Position numbers and translations under genes: made by a program. Below the pieces are notes generated by a model. That model was not told the DNA's origin. It was given only the letters and a program-made list of their open reading frames with translations, and ran no database searches. A stretch of DNA of 32,646 nt from Dorea sp. 5-2 (GTDB lineage: Bacteria; Bacillota; Clostridia; Lachnospirales; Lachnospiraceae), in NCBI RefSeq assembly GCF_000403455.2, contig NZ_KE159719.1:1-32646 (forward strand), written 5' to 3'. Positions 15,039 through 22,992 of the stretch are shown here, in pieces (the first letter of the stretch is position 1; each line of letters begins with the position of its first letter).

Positions 15039-15695
15039 TTATTTTACTGTCTGAGCGCTGACGAATCCTATATTCATCTTCTTAAAGACTCCTAAGAGAA
15101 CCTTTCCGATTGCAACTACCAGGATAGCGGCAGCGATCGCTTCCGGGATCCCGGATGCGGTTACGGTTCCCATGATCAGTCCCCATATGGCGGAAACAGC
15201 CACTTCGCGGGCATCGGCATACTGCTGTGCGAACAGGAGATAGATACTTCCCATCACGGTTACGGTATTTACCATGGATCCGGTAAAACCAACGATCGGA
15301 AGAGCGATCATCTGGTTGACGTTAAGTTTCGTGAACAGAATCCAAAGCCACCCTGCGGCGACTCCGATCAGGATCCTGCAGCCTACGGAGATCCAGATTG
15401 CTTTCAGTGCGCCAGGTATTCCGGTCGTGCTCATGAATGGAGAGAACGCAAAGGATAAGAGTGTCGGCGCCATAGTGTTGCTGATCAGCGAGCAGATGCC
15501 AAATACTGCTCCTAAGATCGCACCGGCAGACGGACCCAGTAAGATCGCTCCTAAGATAACCGGAATATGTACAGTTGTTGCCTTGATGATCGGCAATTGG
15601 ATCATACCAAGCGGCGTATTAGCCAGCACGATGACGATCGCAGCCATAAGTGCAACACTGACCATCCAACGAGTGTCATGCTTTTGTTTTTTCAT
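15039..15695 (-). CDS. ECF transporter S component (vitamin-type substrate-binding subunit)
   Basis: This 218-aa integral membrane protein has about six helices, of the ECF-transporter S-component superfamily. The N-terminus has the characteristic AAIVIVLANTPLGMI followed by HIPVILGAILLGPSAGAILG, a block shared by pantothenate-type and related S components. It binds a vitamin or cofactor precursor and needs a shared energising module (EcfT plus two ATPases) encoded elsewhere. An AAGGAGG site precedes the ATG. Substrate is not determined: pantothenate would fit the sequence type, but no riboswitch or neighbouring biosynthetic gene confirms it. The IS66 insertion lies 67 bp downstream of the stop and leaves the gene intact. 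Confidence 0.87.
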   Translation of the reverse strand: MKKQKHDTRWMVSVALMAAIVIVLANTPLGMIQLPIIKATTVHIPVILGAILLGPSAGAILGAVFGICSLISNTMAPTLLSFAFSPFMSTTGIPGALKAIWISVGCRILIGVAAGWLWILFTKLNVNQMIALPIVGFTGSMVNTVTVMGSIYLLFAQQYADAREVAVSAIWGLIMGTVTASGIPEAIAAAILVVAIGKVLLGVFKKMNIGFVSAQTVK

Positions 15696-15756
15696 TATTC
15701 AATTCCTCCTTGTTATCATTCTCATATGAAATGAGATACAATACAATTACGGTGAT

Positions 15757-15785
15757 ATTATAACAGCTGTTTTGTCAAAGGACAA
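15757..15785 (-). promoter_or_regulatory. Promoter of the ECF S-component gene
   Basis: On the minus strand -35 TTGTCC (15780-15785) and a perfect -10 TATAAT (15757-15762) are 17 bp apart. The leader is about 55 nt, too short for most vitamin riboswitches. Confidence 0.55.
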
Positions 15786-15808
15786 GAGTAATTTTATACA
15801 GAATCCCA

Positions 15809-15837
15809 TTGTCGGGAACTATAATATTTGTTATATT
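15809..15837 (+). promoter_or_regulatory. Candidate promoter of the repeat-protein/ABC exporter operon
   Basis: TTGTCG (15809-15814) and TATATT (15832-15837) are spaced 17 bp, back to back with the divergent S-component promoter. The leader to the ATG is about 100 nt. Confidence 0.4.
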
Positions 15838-15941
15838 AAGAAGTAATACGATTTGGAGCCGGACGGATCGGGGAATATATTTTTAAACACACTTTAATGT
15901 AGAAATTACACTAGACAAGATAAACAGGGGAGGGGATAATT

Positions 15942-16298
15942 ATGTTTGGAAGAAAAAAAGAAAAACCGCAGGCAGTCAAAAAGCAGACGGCAAAAAAGCA
16001 GACAGCCAAAAAACAGACGGTTAAAAGCGGAGGCGCACAGACGGTCAAAAAGCAGACGGTTAAAAGCGGAGGCGCACAGACGACTAAAAAGCAGACGGTC
16101 AAGAAGGAGACGGTCCGTACGCCTGCAGATGAGAATGCAAAACTGCAGGAGAAGCGGGAAAAGGTCTATGCCAAATTAGTGGAGATAGAGAAGGAAGCAG
16201 GATTAGAACAGGCAAGAGACAGTGTCGGCAAGCTTGAAGACGAGAAGATCGCCGAGCACATTGAGCTCTTGTTGAAGATCATGCGGTCGGGAGAATAG
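15942..16298 (+). CDS. Lys/Thr/Gln-rich repeat protein, function unknown
   Basis: This 118-aa protein has two parts. Residues 1-60 are strongly basic and repetitive: KKQTAKKQTAKKQTVK, then two copies of a 13-residue unit containing KSGGAQT and KKQTV. Residues 65-118 are acidic-basic mixed and predicted helical (LQEKREKVYAKLVEIEKEAG, then LEDEKIAEHIELLLKIM). The basic part resembles histone H1-type tails by composition, suggesting nucleic acid or anionic surface binding. That is inference, since low-complexity Lys repeats arise easily. The ribosome site is GGGGAGGGG before ATG 15942. It lies about 50 bp upstream of the ABC exporter genes and may be co-transcribed. Confidence 0.75.
   Translation: MFGRKKEKPQAVKKQTAKKQTAKKQTVKSGGAQTVKKQTVKSGGAQTTKKQTVKKETVRTPADENAKLQEKREKVYAKLVEIEKEAGLEQARDSVGKLEDEKIAEHIELLLKIMRSGE
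16014..16091 (+). repeat. Two 39-bp tandem coding repeats
   Basis: Units 16014-16052 and 16053-16091 differ at about three bases and encode the 13-residue repeat of the basic N-terminal region. The near identity at DNA level implies recent duplication, so copy number may vary between strains. Confidence 0.85.
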
Positions 16299-16348
16299 GA
16301 ACTGCCGTAGATCGGACGGCTGGGAGAATAAAGATTAAGGAAGAAGGG

Positions 16349-18199
16349 ATTAAGATCAGATATAGAAAATGGCAACTGATCCGTCAGTTTTTTGACGGTT
16401 CTAAGAAATATTTTGTGATCGCGGTTGCGGCGTCTTTGGCGACAACCGTTTTGAATGCTATGACGCCTCAGATCTTTCGTTTCAGTATCGACTCCGTATT
16501 GGGCGGGAGTTCGTATGCATATCTGTCGGAACATCTGTGGGTCCTGTCGCTTCTGCTGGTTGCGGTCGCGGTGTTGTCAGGGCTGTCGCAGTATACCTGC
16601 AGGGCAAATACGGCGCTGGCAGGTGAGAATTTTGCCAGGAATATGCGGGACGCATTATTTGTCCATGTGCAGAAGCTTCCAATGAGCTGGCATGACAAGA
16701 ATCAGACCGGGGACATCATTCAGCGGTGTACATCTGACGTAGAGGTGATCCGTAATTTTGTCGTAACACAGTTGCTGGAAGTGTTCCGAACGGTCTTCTT
16801 GATCGTTACGTCTTTTGCCATGATGTTGTCCATGAACGTGAAGCTGTCATTGACCGTGCTGTTATTCGTGCCTGTGGTGGTATTGTATTCCGCGGTCTTC
16901 TACCGGCTGATCGCGAAAAGGTTCATCGTTGCAGACGAGGCGGAGGGAGAGTTGTCAACGGTCGTGCAGGAGAATGCCACGGGCGTCCGCGTGGTGCGTG
17001 CGTTCGGCAGAGAGCAGTTCGAGATGGATCGTTTCAAGGAGAAGAATGATTATTTTGCGAAGCTCTGGATCCGGCTTGGAACGTTGTCTGGTTTATATTG
17101 GGGCGTCGGAGATCTTATCACCGGGCTGCAGGTAGTTACCGTCATCGTACTGGGGGCAGCGGAGGCAGTGCATGGACAGATTTCCGTGGGAGAGTTCATC
17201 GCATTTGCTTCTTATAATACGACGCTTGTATGGCCGATCCGCGGACTTGGGCGTATATTGTCGGATATGAGTAAAGCAGGTGTATCATTTGAACGTGTGG
17301 ACTATATCATACGCGCAGAGGAAGAGGCGTATGAAGGTGCGGATGGCGCCGCTGCAGAAAGGAAAGAAGCCTGTGAGCAGGAGGATGCGGACGGGAAAGC
17401 GGAAAAGAATCGATTTGATATAGAATTCGACCATGTGAATTTCGGATATGAGGACGGGAAGGAGATTCTCTCGGATATCACCTTCCGGGTTCCACAGGGT
17501 TGTACTTTCGGGATCCTGGGAGGTACGGGAAGCGGAAAGTCTACGATCGTACAGCTTCTGGCACGTCTGTATGAAGGGAAGGACGGGCAGGGCAGTATCA
17601 GGCTCGGAGGAAGGGATATACGTGAGATGCCGCTTGAAAATCTGCGCGGGCACGTGGGGATAGTACTTCAGGAGCCGTTTCTGTACTCAAGGACGATCCG
17701 CGAGAATATCGCGGCGGCGCGGCAGGATGCATCTATAGAAGAGATCCGCCGTGTTGCGCGGATCGCCTGTATTGATGACGCGATCATGAGTTTTCCGGAC
17801 GGTTACGATACCCTGGTAGGAGAGCGCGGGGTCACATTATCAGGGGGACAGAGGCAGAGAGTGGCGATCGCCAGGATGCTGCTTGAGAATGCGCCTGTCA
17901 TGGTATTCGACGATTCTCTCTCGGCGGTTGATTCTCAGACGGATGCGCTGATCCGAAAAGCACTTAAGGAGCATATGAAAGATGCGGCAGTCATACTGAT
18001 CTCCCACAGGATCACCACTCTTATGAGTGCGGATCAGATCATGGTTCTTAACCATGGCAGGATAGAAGAGATGGGCAGACATCAGGAGCTGATCCAAAGG
18101 AATGGGATATACCGCCGGATCTACGATATACAGATGAGCCAGGATGACAGGAAGAGTATGCACGGCAGGAGGGAGGGGATCGAAGATGGCGGCATATGA
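16349..18199 (+). CDS. Heterodimeric ABC exporter subunit with degenerate ATP site
   Basis: This half-transporter has one six-helix domain and one ATPase domain. The first canonical start is GTG 16415, but it begins inside TM1 and lacks a ribosome site. The frame is open upstream and encodes a normal amphipathic N-terminus (KIRYRKWQLIRQFF). AAGGAAG (16337-16343) sits ahead of ATT 16349, so a rare ATT start (616 aa) is my preferred reading. Counting from GTG 16415: Walker A GGTGSGKST (~368-376), signature LSGGQ (475-479), Walker B VMVFDD where Asp500 replaces the catalytic Glu, and H-loop SHR. An Asp here marks the degenerate subunit of heterodimers such as BmrCD or TM287/288. Its stop overlaps the partner gene by 14 bp. 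Confidence 0.92.
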   Translation: MKIRYRKWQLIRQFFDGSKKYFVIAVAASLATTVLNAMTPQIFRFSIDSVLGGSSYAYLSEHLWVLSLLLVAVAVLSGLSQYTCRANTALAGENFARNMRDALFVHVQKLPMSWHDKNQTGDIIQRCTSDVEVIRNFVVTQLLEVFRTVFLIVTSFAMMLSMNVKLSLTVLLFVPVVVLYSAVFYRLIAKRFIVADEAEGELSTVVQENATGVRVVRAFGREQFEMDRFKEKNDYFAKLWIRLGTLSGLYWGVGDLITGLQVVTVIVLGAAEAVHGQISVGEFIAFASYNTTLVWPIRGLGRILSDMSKAGVSFERVDYIIRAEEEAYEGADGAAAERKEACEQEDADGKAEKNRFDIEFDHVNFGYEDGKEILSDITFRVPQGCTFGILGGTGSGKSTIVQLLARLYEGKDGQGSIRLGGRDIREMPLENLRGHVGIVLQEPFLYSRTIRENIAAARQDASIEEIRRVARIACIDDAIMSFPDGYDTLVGERGVTLSGGQRQRVAIARMLLENAPVMVFDDSLSAVDSQTDALIRKALKEHMKDAAVILISHRITTLMSADQIMVLNHGRIEEMGRHQELIQRNGIYRRIYDIQMSQDDRKSMHGRREGIEDGGI

Positions 18200-20021
18200 A
18201 GAACAAGAATATAATAAGCCTTTCAGCTTCAGGACATGGGCGAAGATGCTGCCTTTTTTTAAGCCTTATCGGAAATATTTCGCGATCACGCTGGGATTGA
18301 ATATCCTGCTTGCGGGAATTGACGTTATCGTGCCTCTGTTCCAGAGCTATGCCATCGACCGGTTTATCACGCAGGATACGCTGCAGGGTTTGGGCGTCTT
18401 CGCGGCGGTCTATGCGGCGGTGATCGCGGCGCAGACATGCAGTGTCTACTGGTCTGTAAGGGCGGCTACGATCATTGAAATGAATGTGGGAAAGGACCTG
18501 AAGTGGGCGCAGTTTACGCATCTTCAGACGCTGTCCTTCTCTTATTATAATACAACTCCGGTGGGATATATACATGCCAGGGTGATGAGCGATACTCTGC
18601 GGATCGCGACCATGGTGGCGTGGGGACTGGTGGATATGTTCTGGGCATTCCTCTATGTCGTCAGCGTCTTTGGGATCATGTTCATGCTGAACGCCAGATT
18701 GGCTTTGATCTTATTGGTCATCGTGCCGTGCATCGCCGTACTGACGGTTTATTTTCAGAATAAGATCCTGCACTGGAACCGGAAAGTGAGGAAGATCAAT
18801 TCCCAGATCACCAGTGCATACAATGAGGGAATAACAGGGGTCAGGACTTCTAAGAGCATGGGGATCGAGAAGGATAATGAAGAGGCATTTTTCCGGCGGA
18901 CAGCCGATATGCAGCGTGCGGCAGGACGGTCCGCGAAGCTGAATGCGATCTATATACCGACAATCCTGCTGTTTAGTTCCGTTGCTGCGGCGATCGTCCT
19001 TGCACAGGGGGGATATATGGTCAAAGAGGATATCATGCGGCTTGGAACGTTATCGGTATTCATATCCTATGCGGTGATCATCTTTGAGCCGATCCAGCAG
19101 TTGGCGAGGCTGTTGGCTGAGCTGATCTCCTGTCAGGCGAATATCGAACGGGTGATGGATCTGTTGGAGCAGGAGCCGAATGTGGTGGATACGAAAGAAG
19201 TGGTGGAACGGTATGGGGATACGTTTCATCCGAAGAAGGAGAATTGGGAGAAGATTAAGGGAGATATTGTGTTTGAGGATGTTTCCTTCATGTATCCGGA
19301 CGGGAAAGAGTATGTCCTGGAGCATTTTAACCTCCATGTACCGGCAGGCATGAATGTGGCGATCGTCGGAGAAACGGGTGCGGGTAAGTCTACACTTGTG
19401 AATCTGGCAGGACGTTTCTTCGAACCGACGAAGGGGCGTATCCTGATCGACGGCGTGGACTATCGGGAACGTTCCCAGCTATGGCTGCACAGCCAGATCG
19501 GTTACGTGCTGCAGAATCCGCATCTGTTCTCCGGGACGGTCCGGGAGAACATCCGTTACGGGAGACTGGATGCATCCGATGAGGAGATCGAGGCGGCGGC
19601 AAGAAGTGTCTCGGCAGACGATGTGGTAAGGAAGCTTGAACATGGATATGACAGTGATGTGGGAGAGAGCGGCAGCAGGCTGTCTACCGGAGAGAAGCAG
19701 CTGATCTCTTTTGCACGGGCGATCCTGGCAGATCCGAGTATCTTTGTGCTTGACGAGGCGACCTCTTCCATTGATACACAGACGGAGCAACTGATCCAAC
19801 AGGCGACGGGGAGGCTCCTTAAGGGGCATACGTCCTTTATCATTGCCCACAGGCTGTCTACGATAAGGCAGGCGAATCTGATCCTTGTAGTGAAGGATGG
19901 CAAGATCATCGAGCGCGGGACCCACAGTGAGCTTCTGAGGGCAAATGGATATTATCATGACCTTTATTCCCGGCAGTTTGAAGAAGAGGCTTCGATGCGG
20001 GTATTTTCCGGAGGGGAATAA
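18186..20021 (+). CDS. Heterodimeric ABC exporter subunit with catalytic ATP site
   Basis: This partner half-transporter is 611 aa from ATG 18186, chosen because GGAGGGAGGGG lies just upstream, inside the end of the preceding gene. It has a six-helix domain (about 28-310) and an ATPase domain with Walker A GETGAGKST (395-403) and a Walker B ending FVLDEATSS with catalytic Glu524, plus H-loop AHR. The signature is LSTGE (499-503) rather than LSGGQ. In such dimers this altered signature faces the partner's degenerate Walker site, so the two deviations match. The role is drug, lipid or peptide export; the substrate is not evident. Confidence 0.94.
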   Translation: MAAYEEQEYNKPFSFRTWAKMLPFFKPYRKYFAITLGLNILLAGIDVIVPLFQSYAIDRFITQDTLQGLGVFAAVYAAVIAAQTCSVYWSVRAATIIEMNVGKDLKWAQFTHLQTLSFSYYNTTPVGYIHARVMSDTLRIATMVAWGLVDMFWAFLYVVSVFGIMFMLNARLALILLVIVPCIAVLTVYFQNKILHWNRKVRKINSQITSAYNEGITGVRTSKSMGIEKDNEEAFFRRTADMQRAAGRSAKLNAIYIPTILLFSSVAAAIVLAQGGYMVKEDIMRLGTLSVFISYAVIIFEPIQQLARLLAELISCQANIERVMDLLEQEPNVVDTKEVVERYGDTFHPKKENWEKIKGDIVFEDVSFMYPDGKEYVLEHFNLHVPAGMNVAIVGETGAGKSTLVNLAGRFFEPTKGRILIDGVDYRERSQLWLHSQIGYVLQNPHLFSGTVRENIRYGRLDASDEEIEAAARSVSADDVVRKLEHGYDSDVGESGSRLSTGEKQLISFARAILADPSIFVLDEATSSIDTQTEQLIQQATGRLLKGHTSFIIAHRLSTIRQANLILVVKDGKIIERGTHSELLRANGYYHDLYSRQFEEEASMRVFSGGE

Positions 20022-20085
20022 ATATGTTGCGGCAGCAGGCGAAGCTCGATAGGTTCTGAGTGTAACCAAATCCGTCTTTTTACCA

Positions 20086-20091
20086 TATAAT
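20086..20091 (+). promoter_or_regulatory. Candidate -10 box of the ZIP gene
   Basis: A perfect TATAAT lies 35 bp before the start codon. No convincing -35 is present, so the ZIP gene may also be read from the exporter operon. Confidence 0.35.
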
Positions 20092-20125
20092 GATGGCAGA
20101 GCCAGAGTGATTATGGGGTGGGAAG

Positions 20126-20890
20126 ATGGATGGAATCTTATGGACTTTTCTTGGGACACTGCTGACGTTTTCTGTAACAACGCTTGGTGCGTCAGGGGTA
20201 TTCTTTGTAAAAGGAGATGCAGGAGGGAAGATTCAGAGCGGATTCTTAGGATTTGCCGGAGGCGTCATGATCGCGGCGTCCGTGTGGTCCCTGCTTCTGC
20301 CGGGGATAGAATTTGCTGAAGAGAACGGACAGATCAGCTGGCTGGTCATCACAGGCGGTTTTCTGTTGGGTGTGATCCTTTTATTGGCGGCAGATCACCT
20401 GATCGGCAGGCGGCAACTGAGGATCAAGAAGAATACGGCGATGCTCGTGGCTGCGATCACGGCGCATAACATACCGGAGGGCATGGCGATCGGTCTTGCC
20501 TTTGCCCTTGCGGCACAGAATCCGGGAGAACCTGCGTTATTGTCCGGAGCGATCGCGCTTACCGTTGGGATCGCGATCCAGAACTTTCCGGAGGGAACGG
20601 CGATCGCACTGCCTCTGAGTCAAGATGGATGCAGTAAACGAAAAGCTTTCTTCATTGGAAGCATGTCGGCGGTGGTAGAACCGGTCTTTGGGGTAGCGGC
20701 TGCCGCCCTTGGCAATGCGGTCCGGATCGGTATGCCCTGGTTTCTATCCTTCGCGGCGGGGGCGATGATCTATGTGGTCGTCCAGGAACTGATACCAGAG
20801 GCTTCTGCCGGGGAAGAAGAGAAATCAGGAACACTGGGATTTGTCGTTGGCTTTCTGGTTATGATGATCCTGGATGTTGCATTGGGGTAA
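20126..20890 (+). CDS. ZIP-family metal transporter
   Basis: This 254-aa membrane protein has about eight helices and belongs to the GufA-like branch of ZIP transporters, which import Zn2+ and related divalent metals. The two signature motifs of the metal path are present: HNIPEG (114-119) in helix IV and QNFPEG (152-157) in helix V. In the second motif Gln takes the place of the more usual His. ATG 20126 is preceded by GGGTGGGAAG. No metal-responsive operator is obvious in the short upstream region. It closes the run of plus-strand transport genes and is followed by a hairpin terminator. Confidence 0.92.
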   Translation: MDGILWTFLGTLLTFSVTTLGASGVFFVKGDAGGKIQSGFLGFAGGVMIAASVWSLLLPGIEFAEENGQISWLVITGGFLLGVILLLAADHLIGRRQLRIKKNTAMLVAAITAHNIPEGMAIGLAFALAAQNPGEPALLSGAIALTVGIAIQNFPEGTAIALPLSQDGCSKRKAFFIGSMSAVVEPVFGVAAAALGNAVRIGMPWFLSFAAGAMIYVVVQELIPEASAGEEEKSGTLGFVVGFLVMMILDVALG

Positions 20891-20917
20891 GGGACTGTTT
20901 CAAACGGTCCCTATTTT
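20890..20917 (+). terminator. Terminator of the ZIP gene
   Basis: AGGGACTGT (20890-20898) pairs with ACGGTCCCT (20904-20912), one T-G pair included, followed by ATTTTG. It starts at the last base of the stop codon. Confidence 0.7.
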
Positions 20918-21020
20918 GATATGTAAAAGGATTTTGACATGATTTTTTCGTGTTTGTAAAATATATTTGATAGACAAGTTGTCAGGAAGACATGATAATA
21001 GACGCAAAAGGAGGACGGTT

Positions 21021-21488
21021 ATGGAGATCGGGGTTAAATTAAAAGATGCAAGGACGCGTGCAGGAATGACGCAGGAAAAAGTGGCGGAAGAGATTCAGGT
21101 CACGCGGCAGACAATATCGAACTGGGAGAACGAAAAGTCTTTTCCTGATATTGTCAGTGTGATCAAATTAAGCAATCTATATGACGTCAGCCTTGATAAA
21201 CTATTGAAAGGAGATGAAGAAATGATAGAACATCTGGAAAAGAGCACCAACATTGTGAGAAGCAACCAGAAGCTTATTCTGGCGATCCTTGTAAATGTAG
21301 GGCTGCTTATCTTATTCATATTATTCAATGGATTGATCATAAGGAACCCGTATTTGATCTTGGGGAGTTCCACGGTCAAATGGTGGTTCTTGATGCTAAG
21401 AGCAGAGGGCTTAAGCATCCCAGGCTGTGGGGGTTCTTTTCGCTTGGCGGCGGCAATAACGGCGGAGGCGGACTGGTGCTGTACCTGA
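21021..21488 (+). CDS. XRE-family transcriptional regulator with a membrane segment, C-terminus broken
   Basis: This 155-aa protein starts at ATG 21021 with AAAGGAGG at 21007-21014. Residues 6-60 are a Cro/CI-type helix-turn-helix (MTQEKVAEEIQVTRQTISNW), then KLLKGDEE and one hydrophobic segment (about 84-105). This layout is common among Lachnospiraceae regulators that sense at the membrane. After NPYLILGSS the frame turns into non-protein-like sequence (KWWFLMLRAEG onward) and stops. The protein-like reading continues in another frame (next entry), so the C-terminal ~37 residues are probably not original. DNA binding may still work. Confidence 0.8.
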   Translation: MEIGVKLKDARTRAGMTQEKVAEEIQVTRQTISNWENEKSFPDIVSVIKLSNLYDVSLDKLLKGDEEMIEHLEKSTNIVRSNQKLILAILVNVGLLILFILFNGLIIRNPYLILGSSTVKWWFLMLRAEGLSIPGCGGSFRLAAAITAEADWCCT

Positions 21489-21643
21489 TCGGGAGAAACA
21501 GATTTCCTTCCTCTATGACGGACAGCACCAGAAAAATATTAGATTCTCGTAAGAAGAGATCCGGAGTGTCTCTGTGCTTTATGGCAGTAGGTGCGGTTGG
21601 GCTGCTCTTCATCGCATTATTTGGGAATCTTAGTTATTTTTGA
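21380..21643 (+). pseudogene. Orphan C-terminal fragment of a small membrane protein
   Basis: In the -1 frame relative to the regulator, the sequence reads MVVLDAKSRGLKHPRLWGFF, then a Gly/Asn-rich turn, LVLYLIGRNRF, and a final hydrophobic helix. This resembles the conserved end of small membrane proteins (helix, [D/A]RSRG, LWG, YLI). The helix that should precede MVVLDA is missing and no ribosome site is seen. I infer a deletion that fused the regulator's end to this fragment out of frame, or a frameshift within one gene. It overlaps the convergent gene by 27 bp. Confidence 0.55.
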
Positions 21644-22096
21644 TGACAATACCTTTTTTCGCAGTATAAAACATAACGGCAGCAGGATGCTCCAGATCAG
21701 CAGCGGATATAGAAGGGATATCATTGATACGGACAGGTCGCGGACGATCCAGCCCAGTGATTCTATGGTGGAGAAGTCTTCAATGGAATGAATGCTGATA
21801 AAGGTTCCGATCAGAAAGCCAAGACATCCAAATAGCGCCGAGATGCAAAGTACCATCCTGACTGCAAGAAAGCTCTCTTCGTACGAGACGGGGGGAGCCT
21901 CTTTTTTGTTGAAGGCAAAAAGGAAGGCTCGGCAAAAGGCTTTCAGAGATCCGGTGCCAAATAAGATCAGTACGCACGGGATCAGGACGAACATACAGGT
22001 AAAACCGTCCATATAGTTGATCAGATTTCCAAATCCGCCGCCAATGCCTCTGAGGATCCAGAAAATAATACCTAATAGATAAATCGCATAATACAT
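21617..22096 (-). CDS. Small polytopic membrane protein, possibly MotA/ExbB-like
   Basis: This 159-aa protein has an AAGGAGG site before ATG 22096. It has four predicted membrane segments: two near the N-terminus, and two later ones in MVLCISALFGCLGFLIGT and SVSMISLLYPLLIWSILLPL. The later pair, joined by a segment with FSTIESLGWIVRD, loosely recalls the TM3-TM4 arrangement of MotA/ExbB proton channels, but I see no decisive motif. It lies 83 bp downstream of the anti-sigma gene on the same strand, so it may belong to the sigma-factor operon. The function is unknown. Confidence 0.65.
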   Translation of the reverse strand: MYYAIYLLGIIFWILRGIGGGFGNLINYMDGFTCMFVLIPCVLILFGTGSLKAFCRAFLFAFNKKEAPPVSYEESFLAVRMVLCISALFGCLGFLIGTFISIHSIEDFSTIESLGWIVRDLSVSMISLLYPLLIWSILLPLCFILRKKVLSSKITKIPK

Positions 22097-22179
22097 AATA
22101 TCTTCCTCCTTTATATTCAGTTTTTCTTTTTTTGGTTAGTTTTCGTATAGATCTGTGTTATAGCTTTACGCTATGCTTA

Positions 22180-22992
22180 TCAGATCACCCCGCTCCATAC
22201 AAGTACGGCGTCCTCCTTTTGCGCGTCAAACTCTTCGTCTGACAGTCTCTCAAGCTTATTCATATTTCCCATTGGCAGATAGTAGATTTCCCGCACTTTC
22301 GGCTGATAGCCGGCGTTGGCGTTTCGGTGAAAGGTTTCTTCGAATACGTCCCCTTTGCTGATCAGGGGGTTCATGAAGCTGCCGTCATTGGGAAACAGGT
22401 TGTTCCACATGGTCTTCGTATAACAATAGTAGACGACGCGTATGGCTTTGCCGTCCCGCCGGATGGTCCTCCCTTTGGATATGAAGTTATTGATTTTCAG
22501 AGACTTCTGCTTTTCTGACGACATGTTCAGGACAAACCGGATCTGTTCCTGGGTCAGAGTCTCGCCGGAATCCGGCGTATCGGCCGCATTGGGAGTCTGT
22601 GTGTCCGCCGGCGGCTGGTACTGCCATTCTCTGAGTCCGAGATGGTTTGGAACATATGCGATCTCGTACAATTCCGTAGTCATACAATCCGGGTCGTAGG
22701 AAACCGGGATATTATAGTTTTTCAGAAAAACCGTACTCCCGATCAATATGACGCAGGTGGAAAGTGCGACGGCAACGTACTTTCGGTGCATACGTTCTCT
22801 TAATTTTTTCAGAAAATCAATATCCCGCCGCTCTGCCGTTATCTCATTTGGAATTCCTGCGCTCATCTGCCTGTAGACGGCGCTGCAGGAAGAACAGCCG
22901 TTAAGATGCTTCTCAATCTCTTCGTTGGTCTCTTCGCTTGTCATGCCGTCGATGTAACCTGGCAGCAGGTCGATCACAATGCAGCATTTCAT
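22180..22992 (-). CDS. Anti-sigma factor with zinc-binding N-terminal domain
   Basis: This 270-aa membrane protein has a short cytoplasmic zinc anti-sigma domain at residues 1-45, with Cys3/Cys4 and the H-x3-C-x2-C motif His29, Cys33, Cys36 (HLNGCSSC). One transmembrane helix follows at about 72-90. The extracellular remainder (~180 aa) has no motif I recognise and would be the sensing part. The ATG overlaps the sigma gene's stop by 4 bp (ATGA), so the two are translationally coupled, the standard arrangement for an ECF sigma factor and its inhibitor. The signal it senses is unknown. Confidence 0.88.
   Translation of the reverse strand: MKCCIVIDLLPGYIDGMTSEETNEEIEKHLNGCSSCSAVYRQMSAGIPNEITAERRDIDFLKKLRERMHRKYVAVALSTCVILIGSTVFLKNYNIPVSYDPDCMTTELYEIAYVPNHLGLREWQYQPPADTQTPNAADTPDSGETLTQEQIRFVLNMSSEKQKSLKINNFISKGRTIRRDGKAIRVVYYCYTKTMWNNLFPNDGSFMNPLISKGDVFEETFHRNANAGYQPKVREIYYLPMGNMNKLERLSDEEFDAQKEDAVLVWSGVI

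Noticed and set aside
15696..15756. Vitamin riboswitch controlling the ECF S component
   Set aside because: The leader is about 55 nt and has only a 6-bp hairpin (TCTCAT/ATGAGA), too short for known vitamin riboswitches.
16014..16091. CRISPR-like short repeats
   Set aside because: Only two direct 39-bp units without spacers, in frame within a coding region; this is a protein repeat.
19479..20180. 233-codon minus-strand frame
   Set aside because: Antisense to the exporter ATPase domain, with no ribosome site or recognisable protein features.
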